Source: Cordia subcordata
Taxonomy: Eukaryota; Streptophyta; Magnoliopsida; Boraginales; Cordiaceae
Direction: 5' to 3'
Length of the DNA stretch: 64,000 bases
NCBI GenBank assembly: GCA_028554755.1
Contig: JAPTOF010000033.1
Span: forward strand, 496,001 to 560,000
Shown here: positions 35,961 to 48,280 of the stretch, piece by piece
Numbering within the stretch: the first letter of the stretch is position 1
Layout of the letters: the number at the start of each line of letters is the position of its first letter
Notes under the pieces: model-generated
Seen by the model: the letters and a program-made list of their open reading frames with translations, nothing else
The model's database searches: none
Told to the model about the DNA's origin: nothing
Program-made: the position numbers and the translations under genes

Positions 35961-36596
35961 AAAGGTAATGATGGCTATGACACCATATTATTCTTCCTCC
36001 TTCTCGTCTTTTTCTTTTGTGAGTGAGACGGAGGAACTTTCCTGTTCTTGCTTTATTTGCAAAGGTCTTTTTAACACGTCTTCAATTGATTCGAATACGT
36101 CTTCCAAGGTATATCCTTCATCCGGGTCTTGTGATTCTCCCGCCAAACAAAAATATCTATTTCCTTGTTGTTGACTATCAATAGACATTTCAGAAGTGGA
36201 TGGGGATTCATCCTTTTTGATAAATTGGATCATATCCTTTTTAATCTAACCCATGTCCGCCACCATGATATCCTTTTGAGATAACTTCAGATTATTTTTC
36301 TACATCTGTGAGACAAATTGCTCAAATGGAGATTGAATTGTGGCTGCAATTTTCTTTCCCTTCAACCCTCCTTTATATTGATTTATTGCTTGCTCAATCT
36401 GCCTTATCTGATCTTGAGCATACAATTCATCTGTCAATGGATTTTTCTAGACCATCTTCTGCCAAAATTTCATGAAGAATGTCCTTTTCAAACATAGAAT
36501 ATGTTGTTTGATATGTCCAACCTAAGGTGTCCATCTGACAATCCATGGTATTGAAAATTCTAAAAAGAAAAACATAGGTGCCGTACCCTCAACATA
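35960..36596 (-). pseudogene. Piece B: downstream part of the last viral ORF, broken
   Basis: Interrupted frames continue from the ORF at 36597-37462: FFLEFSIPWIVRWTP near 36530-36580, and an acidic Glu/Ser-rich tail at 35988-36233 (EEGYTLEDVFESIEDVLK-like composition). Several stops. It is likely the C-terminal end of the same protein. Confidence 0.5.
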
Positions 36597-37462
36597 TTAT
36601 TGATTATCTTCAAGGTTGATGACTCTCGGCGAACAATTTAACCATTCTGCATATAATCCCTTGAATGGCTCCGGTAATATTGTCGGACTGGGACCAAAGA
36701 AATTCCACCAAATAAAAAACCATGAAGGGATCTCTTTTTTGAGTATGTCTAAAGAGATCTTTATAAACCACGAATGTTTTCTCTGCTCATTCTCAAAATA
36801 GAAAACTTTCATGAATGCATCAACATAATCCCAATATGAAAATTGAATGAGATTCTTCGAACCTGGAGAATTATATTCCCTGAGTTTATGGGTACTTAAC
36901 CCCCATTCATCATCATTTATTATGCTTTTGAACGAAATTTTGCTATAAGCAAAGTCCTTGGCTGTTATTTCAACCCTTCCACTCTTGCGAAAATGCTCAA
37001 ATTCTGCAGAGTCCATTTTTATGAGTATATTCTCATAATGCTGCCTAGTCTTATATGACTGAGCTGGAAAAACAAACTCATCCAAATAGTTTTGCATGAA
37101 TAACCAAGGATCGTGTTTATATACAAGATCCCTCTGCGAAAGATACAGGATTATTTCCTGTTGTGCTCCATGTGAATATGACAAGGAATCATCCGACTCT
37201 GGATTATTCAGAGCAGTAGCAAAAGAAATCTTATTCTTCTCTGCAATCTTCTTCTCTTGTTTATCCATGAGTTTAATTATTTTCTCATATATAGGAGAAT
37301 TAGGAGAGGGTAAGTTGATATCCAACTTTTGTGCCCGAAGTCTATTTCTTCGGTGTTCTACCTCCTCAACCGCCAAAGAACTGCTTTATTAGCATAATGA
37401 TAGTTTGGGACATATTTTTCCCTACCTTTTCCTCTTCCTTTTCCTCTATCAGGGGGTTGCAT
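36597..37462 (-). pseudogene. Piece B: last viral ORF (position of the transactivator/inclusion protein)
   Basis: About 288 codons. The start at 37460-37462 overlaps the end of RNase H. The N-terminus is rich in Arg/Gly (RGKGRGKGREK). After one small frame change near 37375, a long open stretch of 259 codons follows with no membrane segment (blocks DPWLFMQNYLDEFVFPAQ, WFFIWWNFFGPSP). Its place after RNase H matches the transactivator/inclusion-body ORF of caulimovirids, but I see no diagnostic motif, so function is inferred from position only. Confidence 0.5.
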
Positions 37463-38940
37463 CCTGCAAATATTCACGAGTAAGAAAATTATGAAGAGTA
37501 TTATTCTCCCCTTGATATGTTTAATTTCAAAATCAAATGGGGCTAAATGTGCTTGCCACCTAGCAAAAATTTGTTTTGAAACATCATGTTTAAAATCCTT
37601 ATCAAACATATATTTTGCAGCTTGACAATCAGTTTTTATTAAAAACTTTTGATTAAATAAATCATCCTAAAATTTTGAAACACTTCTAACTATTGCCAAA
37701 ATTTCTTTTGCAATAGTAGCATAATTTTGCTGACTTGCACTCCATTTTCTTGAGTGAAATCTAACGAGATATTCTTGTTTAGAAAAGGGGTGAACTTATT
37801 TGAAAACACCACCAAAACTAATATTAGAAGCATCTGTCTCAATAACCTTTTCCCATGCGGGATTCGCCAGCATTAAATAAGACAATTTTATCATTTTCTT
37901 TTTTATAGTTCTCATTGCCTCAGTATGACTATCTGTCCATGGGACTGGAGATTTTTTTAATCTATCATACAAAATTGCAGTATCTGTGGCAAGATTTTTA
38001 TAATAAGGAGAAATATAGTTTAAACTTCCTAAATATCTTTGTAATTGAGTTTTATAAAAAATTATATCTGGAAACTTAGAAGCAAATTCTATACTCCTAT
38101 TAATTGGAATTATTTTCCCATCTTCAATATTGTGACCTAAAAACCTAATTTTAGTCTGAAATATTTGCATTTTTGGTTTCGAAACAACAAGCCCATTTTG
38201 AATTGTTAATTTTTTAAACATATCTAAATGCTTAAAATGGGTTTCTATGTCTTTGGAAAGTACCAAGACATCATCAATATAAACAATAATAAATTCACTA
38301 TATGGAATAAAATATCATTCATAATATTCTGGAATTCAGATGGAGCATTTTTTAATCCAAACGGCATAACATTCCATTCATAGTGTCCTATTGGCACAGT
38401 AAATGCAGTCTTATATCTATCCTCTTCAACTACCTGTATTTGATAGTATCCAGATTTCGTATCAAATTTTGAAAATACACAAGCATCATGAACCCTATCA
38501 AGTAAATCCTTCTTATTAGGAATAGGGTATCTAATCCATTTTAACACCTTATTGAGAGGTTTATAATTAATAACTAACCTAGGAACTCCTCTTTCCTGTT
38601 CCGCATGTTTATTAACATAAAATCCAGTACAACTCCATTAGGAATAAGATTTTCTTATTAATCCTTTATCAAGTAAAGTAGAAATTTTTTTTTTACATAA
38701 TTCCAGATATTCCTTATTCATCTGGCAAGGTCTAGCCTTAGTGGGAATATTTCTTTCATCAAAATCATTTATATATGGCAAAGATTCAATATATTTCTTT
38801 CTATCCCAAAAAGCATTAGGGTGGTCACTACATATTTCCACAGAGAATTGATTTATTATCAATTTTATCTTATCCTAAAGTTTTGGATTTTCCAATCTTT
38901 CTTTTATGGTTAAAGTTGAAATTTCTTGCTTTAGAAAATT
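37463..38940 (-). pseudogene. Piece B: reverse transcriptase and RNase H
   Basis: RT blocks include RPCQMNKEYLELCKK, GVPRLVINYKPLN, FDTKSGYYQIQV and the catalytic YIDD at 38270-38281. RNase H blocks are ETDAS and KTDCQAAKYMFDKD. No integrase follows, which separates this from Ty3/gypsy elements and fits a pararetrovirus. Broken by TAA at 38638-38640 (shared with piece C), a shift near 38310 just before YIDD, and more stops after 37796. Dead copy. Confidence 0.8.
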
Positions 38941-39915
38941 TTATTGATTTTCTTTAGCTTTTAATAAATTTTCTATTTGTTTAAGTACCCTAGTATTGGG
39001 TCCCTTAGAAATTCAAATGAAATTATTTTTCCCTCATAACTACCTATGATTCCTTTACTAGTAATTTCCTTTATAGGAAATAATTTATGAAGGAAAGGAG
39101 TACCTAAAATAATTTGATTAGTCATATTCTTAACCAAAACAAAACTAGTTGGTGTACAAAATCTATCCTTACATATATATGCCTGGGATAATTTGTATAA
39201 GATTTCCATTTTATCACCATTAGCCGAACTTAATGAATGTGTGGTTTTTTCAAAATATTTTGTTGGAATTAATCCTTCCTGTATACAATTCAAATCTGCT
39301 CCACTATCAATTAAAACAATCAATTCCTATTTAAATTCTCCTTGTATTAAGAGAGTAATCCTAACTAACCATTTTTGAGATGTAATTAATTCCATCTTCC
39401 CTAAAAATGGTTCAATTTCGTCATTAGTTTGAATTATCTCTTTTCCTTTATCATTTTGCTCAACCTTAGCTAATCTTTGTGTCAGAATCCCTATTTGATC
39501 CTAGATTAATATATTTTCTTGAGATAATATCTTAATCTCTTTTTTCAAATTATTAACTTCAATTTGAAGATTTAGTACTGTGGTTGAAGAAGATATATTT
39601 TGTTTTTTTTCTGTTCTTTTCCTAACTTCCTTAAGAGTATAAGGAACCTAATCCTTATCCAAAACAACTATCTGTTCCTTCCTATGACTAGACTCACCTA
39701 TACTAGACTCAATTGGAGACTCTAATATTTTTTCTCTCATTTCTGAGTCCTTAATTATTTTTAACAACTCAATTATGTTGTCATTAGTTAACACATTTAA
39801 TTGAAATTCTTGGAATTGTGAGAGAATTTTATAATAATTCTCTTCTTCATCATTCTGTAATTTATTAATGCAAGTACTACAACATTTATTATGTTCACTC
39901 TCACTCTCTGATGAT
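38941..39915 (-). pseudogene. Piece B: coat-protein tail, coiled-coil linker and aspartic protease
   Basis: The protease active-site motif IDSGADL lies at about 39292-39312, followed by LGTPFL and KGIIGSYEGKI. An acidic tail and coiled-coil linker precede it up to 39915, where the Copia element interrupts the ORF. Several stops. Frames agree with piece C (52201-53219). Confidence 0.75.
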
Positions 39916-39920
39916 ATAAG

Positions 39921-41225
39921 TGTTAGCTAAATATTCTTTATTGATTTTGATGATGAAAATATGTATATGCATTATTTGGTTAAACAGCTTATTGTGAAAT
40001 GAGATATTATATGAAGCTTGGAAAATATGAAGATGTGCATAAAGGATCATTTGAAGAAAAGAAAAGATAAGAAGGCATAAGGAGGAGAAGAGAAGACATA
40101 AGGGGTACTGGATTTATTTTTTTTTTTCTTCTTGCTCTTCTTGTGAAATGCCCATATACTGTATAGACTTGGCTCAAAACATTCTTCCTTATCATTGCAA
40201 AATTTTTCTCAAGTCTTGCACTTTTAAAATATGCACAAAAGTATTTGAATATACACATTAAGTCAAAATGAGTTTTTGGGGTGTTTTCATTTACAACATG
40301 CGTTTACATATTTATTCAAAATTACTTGGAGTTGTGAAAATACACTTGAGCTTGTTTTTCTAAAAAAATCTGGCTTTACTTCACATTCTGGAGTGGCCGG
40401 ACCCCCAAGCCGGTCGACCGGTTGACCTGGGTGGTAGCCCAGCCTAATCAGAAAGTGAAAGTAAAAGCTAGACCCCCTAGCTGGTCGACCGGCTAAGGCG
40501 TCCGGCCTAGTCAGAGAAGGAGAAGGGCAAGCCGGACGACCAAGCCGGTCGACCGCCGAACGGTCGTAATAAATGCACTAGCCGTTTCTTACCGTTCTGG
40601 CCGAGATTTTCATCTTCCTTCACCTACCAAATCCCTAACCCTCAAATTGCTATATATACACATTCAAATACAAGTTCTGATCAATCAATTGAAGTGTGCA
40701 AAAGCTTTTATCATCATTCAATACTTCTTGAGCCATTCTTGCAATATATTGAGCTTTCAAGAGCTTATTATTTTCTCTTCTTGAGGAAATTTTCAGATCC
40801 AATCTCTTTTCATTCTTGAGTATTCACACTTTGAGAGCTTTATTCATTGTGAGATATATCCATTGTAGCTTGTAAAAGTGTGAGGAAATCCTATAGAGAA
40901 AGTTTCTTGGATTCTTTGAAGTGAGACTTCAAAGAGGTTGTAAAAATCTTGGTTTGTGCTTCACCAAGTTTTGAAGAAGCATTTTAGTGGAGATCCTTGA
41001 AGTCCTAAGGGGAGATTCCTTGGGCGGTGGACGTAGGCTTGGCCGAACCACCTAAAAATCGTTTGTCTCTCTTCTCCTTGCTTTTAAATTTCATTCTTAT
41101 TACCTTGCTTATATAGTGCTTGATATATTGCTTGTTAGAGTTGTAAATTTTCTGTAAAGTTTAAAAACAAAAATTAGTATTAATATCTTAATTCACCCCC
41201 CCCTCTTAAGATATTTGCACCCACA
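39921..41225 (+). repeat. 5' LTR of the Copia element
   Basis: Starts TGTTAGCTAAATATTC and ends GCACCCACA. It contains a GC-rich block with CCGGTCGACCGG palindromes at about 40400-40560 in otherwise AT-rich DNA, and a TATATATA box near 40652. The region after 40652 would be the transcribed leader. Confidence 0.95.
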
Positions 41226-41226
41226 A

Positions 41227-41239
41227 TTGGTATCAGAGC
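41227..41239 (+). promoter_or_regulatory. Primer-binding site (initiator tRNA-Met)
   Basis: TTGGTATCAGAGC directly follows the 5' LTR and is the usual plant Copia primer-binding site complementary to the 3' end of tRNA-iMet. Confidence 0.95.
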
Positions 41240-41286
41240 TAGGGTTCTACATCATAGTTTAACAACTAGTAGAATTTATTGCAAAT

Positions 41287-42954
41287 ATGGAGGGAATTTC
41301 TATTAAACAAGCACCCCCTTTTGATGGAACTAATTATGCATTTTGGAAAATGAGAATGAAAGTGTTTATACAATCACATGATTATAAAGCTTGAAAAATC
41401 ATAGAAAATGGGCCTACCTTACGTACAAAATTAGAAGGTAATAGGAGAATACCTAAACCTGAAAGTGAATGGAATGATGAAGATATAAAATTATTTGAGT
41501 TAAATCAAAAGACGTTACATTATTTATTTAATGCTATGAATGCCACTGAATTTGCTAGAGTAATGGGTTGTACTTCAGCTAAAGAGCTTTGGGATCAATT
41601 AGAAGTAACTTATGAAGGAACAAGCCAAGTAAAAGAATCTAGGATTGCTATGCTTGTACATAAATATGAATTATTCAAAATGCTTCCAAATGAAAATGTT
41701 GAACAAATGTTTTCTAGATTTGTTGAAATTACTAATGGTTTGAAAGCTCTTGGAAAAGATTATTCTAATGTAGAGAAAGTAAGGAAAGTACTAAGGAGCT
41801 TGCCATCATCATGGCAACCAAAAGTCACAGCAATAAAGGAAGCAAAGGACTTGAACACATTGGAGCTCAATGAGCTCATTGGGTCACTCATGACTCATGA
41901 GCTAGAGATAAAAGATCATGAAGAAGAAGAAAGGAAAACAAAGAAGTCAATTGCTCTAGTTGCATGAAGATTTTCATCAAGTGACGATGAAGAAGAAGAT
42001 GAGGACCCGGAAGATGAGGAGATTGCACTTCTTGCCCAAAATTTCAAAAAATTTATGAAATTTAGAAAGATGAGAAAGGGGGCCTCTTCAAGCAACTCAA
42101 ATTGGAAGAAAAAAGGAAAAGATGGTAAAGAGCTCAAAAAGATGAAAGATGCAAAGGATGAAATAAAGTGCTTCAATTGCAACAAGCCAGGACATATAAA
42201 AGCAAATTGTCCTAGGCTTTCAAAGAAGAAGGAAGGAAAAGCGCTCAAAGCTACATGGGACTTCTCCGAAACCGAAGAAGATGAGGAAGAGCATCATGAG
42301 GTAGCAAATTCTTGCCTCATGGCCAATGAGGATAAGGTACTATCTTCACCATCTTTATCTATTTGCTATTCATCTAGTGAAGAGGAGGAAGATGAATATA
42401 GTTTTGAGGAACTAAAAGACACGTTTGCTAAATTACATGATGACCTATCCTTAGCTTTGGCTAAAAACAAGCAAATGCATAAGAGTTTGAAACTTGTTCA
42501 AAATGAAAAAGAAATTTTTGAAAAGAAAAATGTTTCTCTTATTGAAAAAATAGATATCTTAGAAAAAGAAAATGATTCATATGCTGAAGATTTTGTAAAT
42601 ATTGAAAAAGAAGTCAAAGATTTAAAGAAGAAAAATGAGGATTTGAATAAAATTATTCAAAAATTTACAAATGGGAAAGAAAACTTTGAAAAACTTCTTG
42701 GAAGTCAAAAAATGTCTTTTGATAAAAGTGGTATTGGATATAAACCTAATATAAATCAAAAGTATTTCAAAACCTATTTTGTCAAAGCTTCTACTTCTAC
42801 ATCCCTCTCTTCACCAAAGACAAATGTTATTTGTACTTATTGTGAAAAGAAAGGACATGTATCCACTCATTGTTATTACAAGAAAATTCGTGATAGAGGA
42901 TCACATGTTCCATATTGGCAAAGACCAAAATGGGTTGTGAAAAACAAAAATTAA
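41287..42954 (+). pseudogene. Copia gag, broken by two stops
   Basis: Starts MEGISIKQAPPFDGTNYAFW. TGA at 41392-41394 (where Trp would be usual) and TGA at 41965-41967 interrupt the frame. Two zinc knuckles of type CX2CX4HX4C lie at 42169-42210 and 42832-42873. Between them are a Lys-rich stretch, an acidic stretch and a coiled coil of about 100 residues. The frame ends at TAA 42952-42954. Pol is in another frame. Confidence 0.9.
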
Positions 42955-43024
42955 ACTAACGCCAAGGACCCAAGGTGTTGGGGACCCCAAAATAAAGAAT
43001 TGCGTTTGAATTTCATGTGTGTAG

Positions 43025-46000
43025 GTATGCAATTCAAGCAAAATAAAATGGATCTTGGATAGTGGTTGTTCCAAGCACATGACGGGGAACTCTTCACTTT
43101 TTTACAAACTAAAAAGGATAAAAGGAGGAGATGTCACCTTTGGGGACAATAGCAAAGGGAAAATTATTGGAAAAGGAAGCATTGGTAATGAAAATTCTCT
43201 TGCTATACATAATATCCTACTTGTAGAAGGTTTAAAATTTAATCTACTTAGCATTAGTCAATTATGTGACAAAGGTCATAAAGTCATTTTTCAATCCTCT
43301 AAGTGTCTTGTCTATGAATGTGGAAATGAAAATGTATTATTTATAGCCAAGAGAAATGAAAATGTTTACATTGTTGAAATTGATCAACTTATATGTCAAC
43401 ATGTTAAATGTCTATCTGTTGTGCATGATAATACTTGGTTATGGCATAGAAGACTAGGACATGCTAGCATGAGCTTATTGAATGATTTATCAAAGCATAA
43501 TCTAGTTAGAGACCTTCCAAAATTAAAATTTGAAAAAGATAAAATTTGTGATGCTTGCCAACTAGGAAAACAACATAAAACATCCTTCAAATCCCTAAAT
43601 AAAGTTTCAACAAATAGAGCATTACAACTACTACATATGGATTTGTTTGGACCCATTGATGTAACAAGCTTAGGAGGATCTAGGTATGCATTTGTTGTAG
43701 TCGATGATTACACTAGATTTACATGGGTCATGTTTCTTGCACATAAAAATGATGCCTTCAATGAATTTGCAAGATTGTGTAGGAAAGTGCAAAATGAGAA
43801 AGGCTATTTTATAACTTGCATCCGTAGTGATAATGGCACCGAATATGTGAATACTCCTTTTATGAACTTTTGTGATGAACATGGCATTGAGCATAACTTT
43901 TGGCCTCGTACTCCTCAACAAAATGGGGTAGTAGAGAGGAAGAATCGTACATTACAAGAAATGGCAAGGACTATGCTAAAAGAACACAACTTGCCAACAT
44001 ATTTTTGGAGTGAAGCCATAAATACAACATGCTATGTGCAAAATAGAATATTGATTAGACCTATTTTAAACAAAACTCCATATGAACTATGGTATGGCAA
44101 AAAACCTAAAGTATCATACTTCAAAGTATTTGGTTGTAAATGTTTTATTCTAAACACTAAGGATCACTTAAGAAAGTTTGATTCTAAATCCGATGAAGGA
44201 ATATTCTTAGGTTATTCCACAAAGAGCAAAGCATATAGGGTCTATAATAAGAGAACTCTTGTTGTAGAAGAATCAATACATGTTACATTTGATGAGACTA
44301 ACCCATTTGAGCCGAGAAAGGAAATTGATGATGTAGGTTATCTTTTGGAAAAGACAACACTTGAAGATCCAACTCCAAAAGACAAAGAAACGAAACAAGA
44401 AAAAGAACTTAAAGAAAGAAAATCTCAAGAAAATGAGGAAATCAAACCTTGCTCAACCAAAGATGATGAAACAAAAGAACCTCATGAAGATCTACCAAAG
44501 AGTTGGAAGTTTGTGAGAAACCATCCTCAAGATCTTATACTCGGTAATCCAAATAAAGGTGTAAGAACTAGGCGTAATCTTAGCACTTTTTGTGAGCATC
44601 ATGCATTTATTTCACATATTGAACCCAAAAATGTAAAAGAAGCTCTACTAGATGATAATTGGATAATAGCAATGCAAGAAGAACTCAACCAATTTAAAAG
44701 AAATAAAGTTTGGAAGCTAGTTGAAAGACCCAAAGATAGACCGGTAATTGGAACCAAATGGGTATTTAGAAACAAACTAGATGAAGCAGGAATAGTGACT
44801 AGGAATAAGGCTAGACTAGTTGCACAAGGATACAATCAAGAAAAAGGAATTGATTATGATGAAACTTATGCTCCTGTAGCTAGACTTGAATCCATTCATA
44901 TGTTACTTGCATTTGCATGTCACATGGACTTTAAACTTTATCAAATGGATGTAAAAAGTGCATTTTTAAATGGATTCATTGAAGAAGAAGTTTATGTTGA
45001 ACAACCCCCTGGTTTTGAAGATTCATGTTTTCCTAATCATGTTTTTAAACTAGAAAAGGCTTTGTATGGCTTAAAGCAAGCTTCTAGAGCTTGGTATGAA
45101 AGACTTAGTGGATTTTTGATTGAAAACAATTTCGAAAGAGGAAAACTTGATTCAACCCTGTTTATCAAAAGAAAAGACAATGACATTTTACTTGTCCAAA
45201 TCTATGTAGATGATATAATTTTTTGTGCTACTAATGTTTCCTTGTGTGAGAATTTTTCAAAGTGCATGCATAAGGAGTTCGAGATGAGCATGATGGGAGA
45301 ATTAACCTTCTTCCTCGGACTTCAAATCAAACAAACAAAAGAGGGGATCTTCATAAATCAAGCCAAATACACCAAGGAAATCATCAAGAAATTTGGACTT
45401 GAAGATGCAAAGGAGATTGGAACTCACAAGAGTCCTTCAACTAAGCTAGAAAAAGATAAAAAAGGTAAAACAATAAAAGAGAAGAAATATAGAGGTATGA
45501 TCGGTAGCCTATTATATTTAATCGCCTCTAGACCTGATATCATGTTCTCGGTATGCTTATGTGCTAGATTTCAATCCAATCCTAAGGAAATTCACTTAAC
45601 TGTAAAAAGAATAATAAGATATCTTAAGGGAACAATTAGTTTAGGACTTTGGTATGCTAAAGGAACTTCGTTTGATCTATGTGGATTTTACGATCTTGTT
45701 GTGCTGGTTGCAAAATAGATCGCAAAAGCACTAGTGGAACATGTCAATTTCTAGGACATTCCTTAGTATCTTGGTCTTGTAGGAAACAAAATAGTGTTGC
45801 AATTTCTACCACTGAAGCTGAATATATTGCAGCAGGTAGTTGTGTGGCACAAATATTGTGGATGAAACAAAATCTACTTGATTATGGATTGAAGTATGAT
45901 CATATTCCTATATATTGTGATAATACTAATGCAATTAATCTTACTATGAACCCAATTCAACATTCAAGAACTAAGCATATTGAGATTAGACACCATTTCA

Positions 46001-46143
46001 TTAGAGACCATGTACAAAAAGGAGATATAATTCTTGAATTTGTTGATACTTTACATCAAGTTGCTGATATTTTTACCAAACCTTTGCATGAGGATCAATT
46101 TTGCAAGATTAGGAGAGAAATTGGACTGATAAAATGTGGCTAA
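43025..46143 (+). pseudogene. Copia pol: protease, integrase, RT, RNase H, with a frameshift in RNase H
   Basis: The open stretch of 887 codons begins with the protease motif WILDSGCSKHMTG. It continues through the HHCC zinc domain (WHRRLGHA, CDACQLGKQH), the integrase core (LHMDLFGP, SDNGTEY, PQQNGVVERKN) and RT (GTKWVFRNKLDE, catalytic YVDD at 45203-45214). A one-base shift at about 45690-45700 moves RNase H (KIDRKSTSGTCQFLG, ISTTEAEYIA, ADIFTKPL) into the frame 45679-46143. No other stop interrupts pol. Confidence 0.93.
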
Positions 46144-46517
46144 ATGGGATATATATGTATTTTTGTGGCTTGGGTATGAAAAATAAGACATTTGTGAACT
46201 TTCTGACCCAGTCGGTCGACCAAGCAGGTCGACAGACTAAGGCCTTAGGCGTCCGGCTAAGCAGAATTTTTAAAGATGCTCTCTGATCCAGCCGGTCGAC
46301 CGACTGAACGCGGTAAGGGTTAAAAAAAATAGGGGTTTTCACCCCAATTTCATCACATACTCTCAAATTCTTTTTAACCCTAACCCAAATATCACTCAAT
46401 CCCATCTCAAATCTTCAACATTCCGCTGATTTCTTTCAAATTCCTTCCCAAAATTGGTTTACCCACTTCAAAAAACATATTTTTTACCGATTATTTTCAC
46501 TAGAACAACGCAAAATC
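46144..46517 (+). other. Copia spacer between pol and the extra ORF, with SalI-type palindromes
   Basis: Contains CAGTCGGTCGACCAAG, GGTCGACAGAC and CAGCCGGTCGACCGACTG, echoing the palindromes in the LTRs. It may be a transcription-control or splice region for the downstream ORF. Confidence 0.5.
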
Positions 46518-47902
46518 ATGGTGAATCTAAGAAGGACGAGTCAAGCGCGTGGGAGAAAAGGGAAAAGAGCAAGAACTCAATCTCCACCACCACTACCACC
46601 TCCGGCATCCAAGATTCACGGGAAACAATCTATTATATACGGTAAATACGTCGTGGACTCTGATTTTGCTGGTACTGATATTTTGCCGTTATTTGATAGA
46701 TGGTCTACCTTTTTACACTTGCATTGTGATGTGCAAGATAAACTAGTGGTTGAATTTTATGAAAATCTTGAGATAAGTTGTAGAAGTCCAAGATTAGAAT
46801 TAGCCTCAACGGTTTGTGGAGTAAATTTTGTGATTAACGAAGCTATTTTGAATAATATATTTCATATATCTGTTGAAGGGGAAGGACATTATAATAGTCA
46901 AGGGTGGCCTGAAGGAATTAGGGGAACCGCTATCCCGGGAGAAGTTATAAAATTTATGTGGGAGAATGCAGGGCCTAGAGATCCGGATTTGATTCTTCCA
47001 TTGTTAAGAGATGTTGATATTAACACTAGGCTTGCTCTTAAGATTATGAGTGAAATAATTCTTCCTAGGAATATAAATGATGGAAAAATTCCAATTATGG
47101 ATGCATATATTCTTTCTGACCTTAGGAAGAGAAAGGAGATAGCCTTGCCTTTCCTTATACTTCAACATATGTTGCACATTAGTGGAAAGGATGGAGGGAA
47201 AACAACTACTCCGGGGTATGGTATGGCTTTAACGTATATCTTCTCACATTTCAACATATCCTCAAATGCTCCATATAAGATGTTCGCTTGGAATTTCGAT
47301 ATGTTATATATAAACTTTATGGGCATTTACTGGTATAATATGGAGCCAATAAACAGAGAGACATTCAAAAGTTTGCCCCAAAGTACTCAAGCTGCCATTA
47401 GATATAGGACTAAGAAGGGCACTACTTTCACCGACCCAGTGTTTGGTACTACAGCAGAAAACCTTGATGACATGGCTGGTGGGGTAGATATAAACTTTGG
47501 AGAAGATGAAGGGCCAGAATTTGAGGGAAATCCTAACATAGGCATACCTGGAACAATACCTACGGTTGTTAGTTCCTCTGAAGAAGAGGAAAACACGAGG
47601 CGACTCTTAGGCGAGTATTAAGAGAATCTAAGGAGCAAGAGCACATTAATGAGATACGCCGAAGAGAAATCCATCAGGGTGCTGGTTCTAGTTCAATGGG
47701 ACAGCAGGAAGACTCTTCTATGATGGCTCAGATTCTATCCCAGCTCCAGGCCTTAAACACGGGTATGAGTGAAATGAGGACAACTATGACAAGCCAATGG
47801 GATGAACTCACCATTTGGAGACAACACATTGATTCTGAAGTAGCAGCTATGAAGTCAGATATGAGAAATTACTTCAAGGATCACCATGATGACGCGCCTT
47901 GA
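46518..47902 (+). CDS. Extra 3' ORF of the Copia element (env-position protein)
   Basis: 367 codons from ATG 46518 to TAA 47619-47621, with a basic N-terminus (RRTSQARGRKGKRAR), a Pro run and a globular middle (FYENLEISCRSPRLELASTVCGVNF). It ends in an acidic SSSEEEE stretch. A second open frame continues to 47902 with a likely coiled coil (ILSQLQALNTGMSEMRTTM). Its frame is open back past the first stop, so one shift near 47590-47620 probably split a single ORF. It sits where Sireviruses carry their env-like gene, but I see no clear signal peptide or membrane helix. Function unknown. Confidence 0.75.
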
Positions 47903-48267
47903 TTTTTATCCTCTTCACTTAAAAACAATTTTCAGTTTAGTTGATTTCTAGTTTAGTTGACTATCAAATTAACTTTTCATACATTTCTTTCCTGACTTTA
48001 TGTTGATTTTGATGATGCCAAAGGGGGAGAAGTATGACTTGATGATGAAGTATGATTTGATGAATGTGATGATAATATTTATTGATGGATGTGATGATAT
48101 ATTGTGATATGTGATTTATGCATTTTTTTTTGGTGATATAGAACATCTATGCTTTGGGTGATATTTAGCTATGTTTTGCAAATTTAATAATCAAAGCACT
48201 TGTTAGAAGAATGCATATATTTAGGGGGAGTATTTTTTTCAAATCTTAAAAATATTTGTCATCATCA

Positions 48268-48280
48268 AAAAGGGGGAGAT
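48268..48280 (+). promoter_or_regulatory. Polypurine tract
   Basis: AAAAAGGGGGAGA abuts the 3' LTR. Similar tracts at 48018-48029 (CAAAGGGGGAGA) and 48220-48230 precede it, a pattern known from Sireviruses. Confidence 0.85.
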
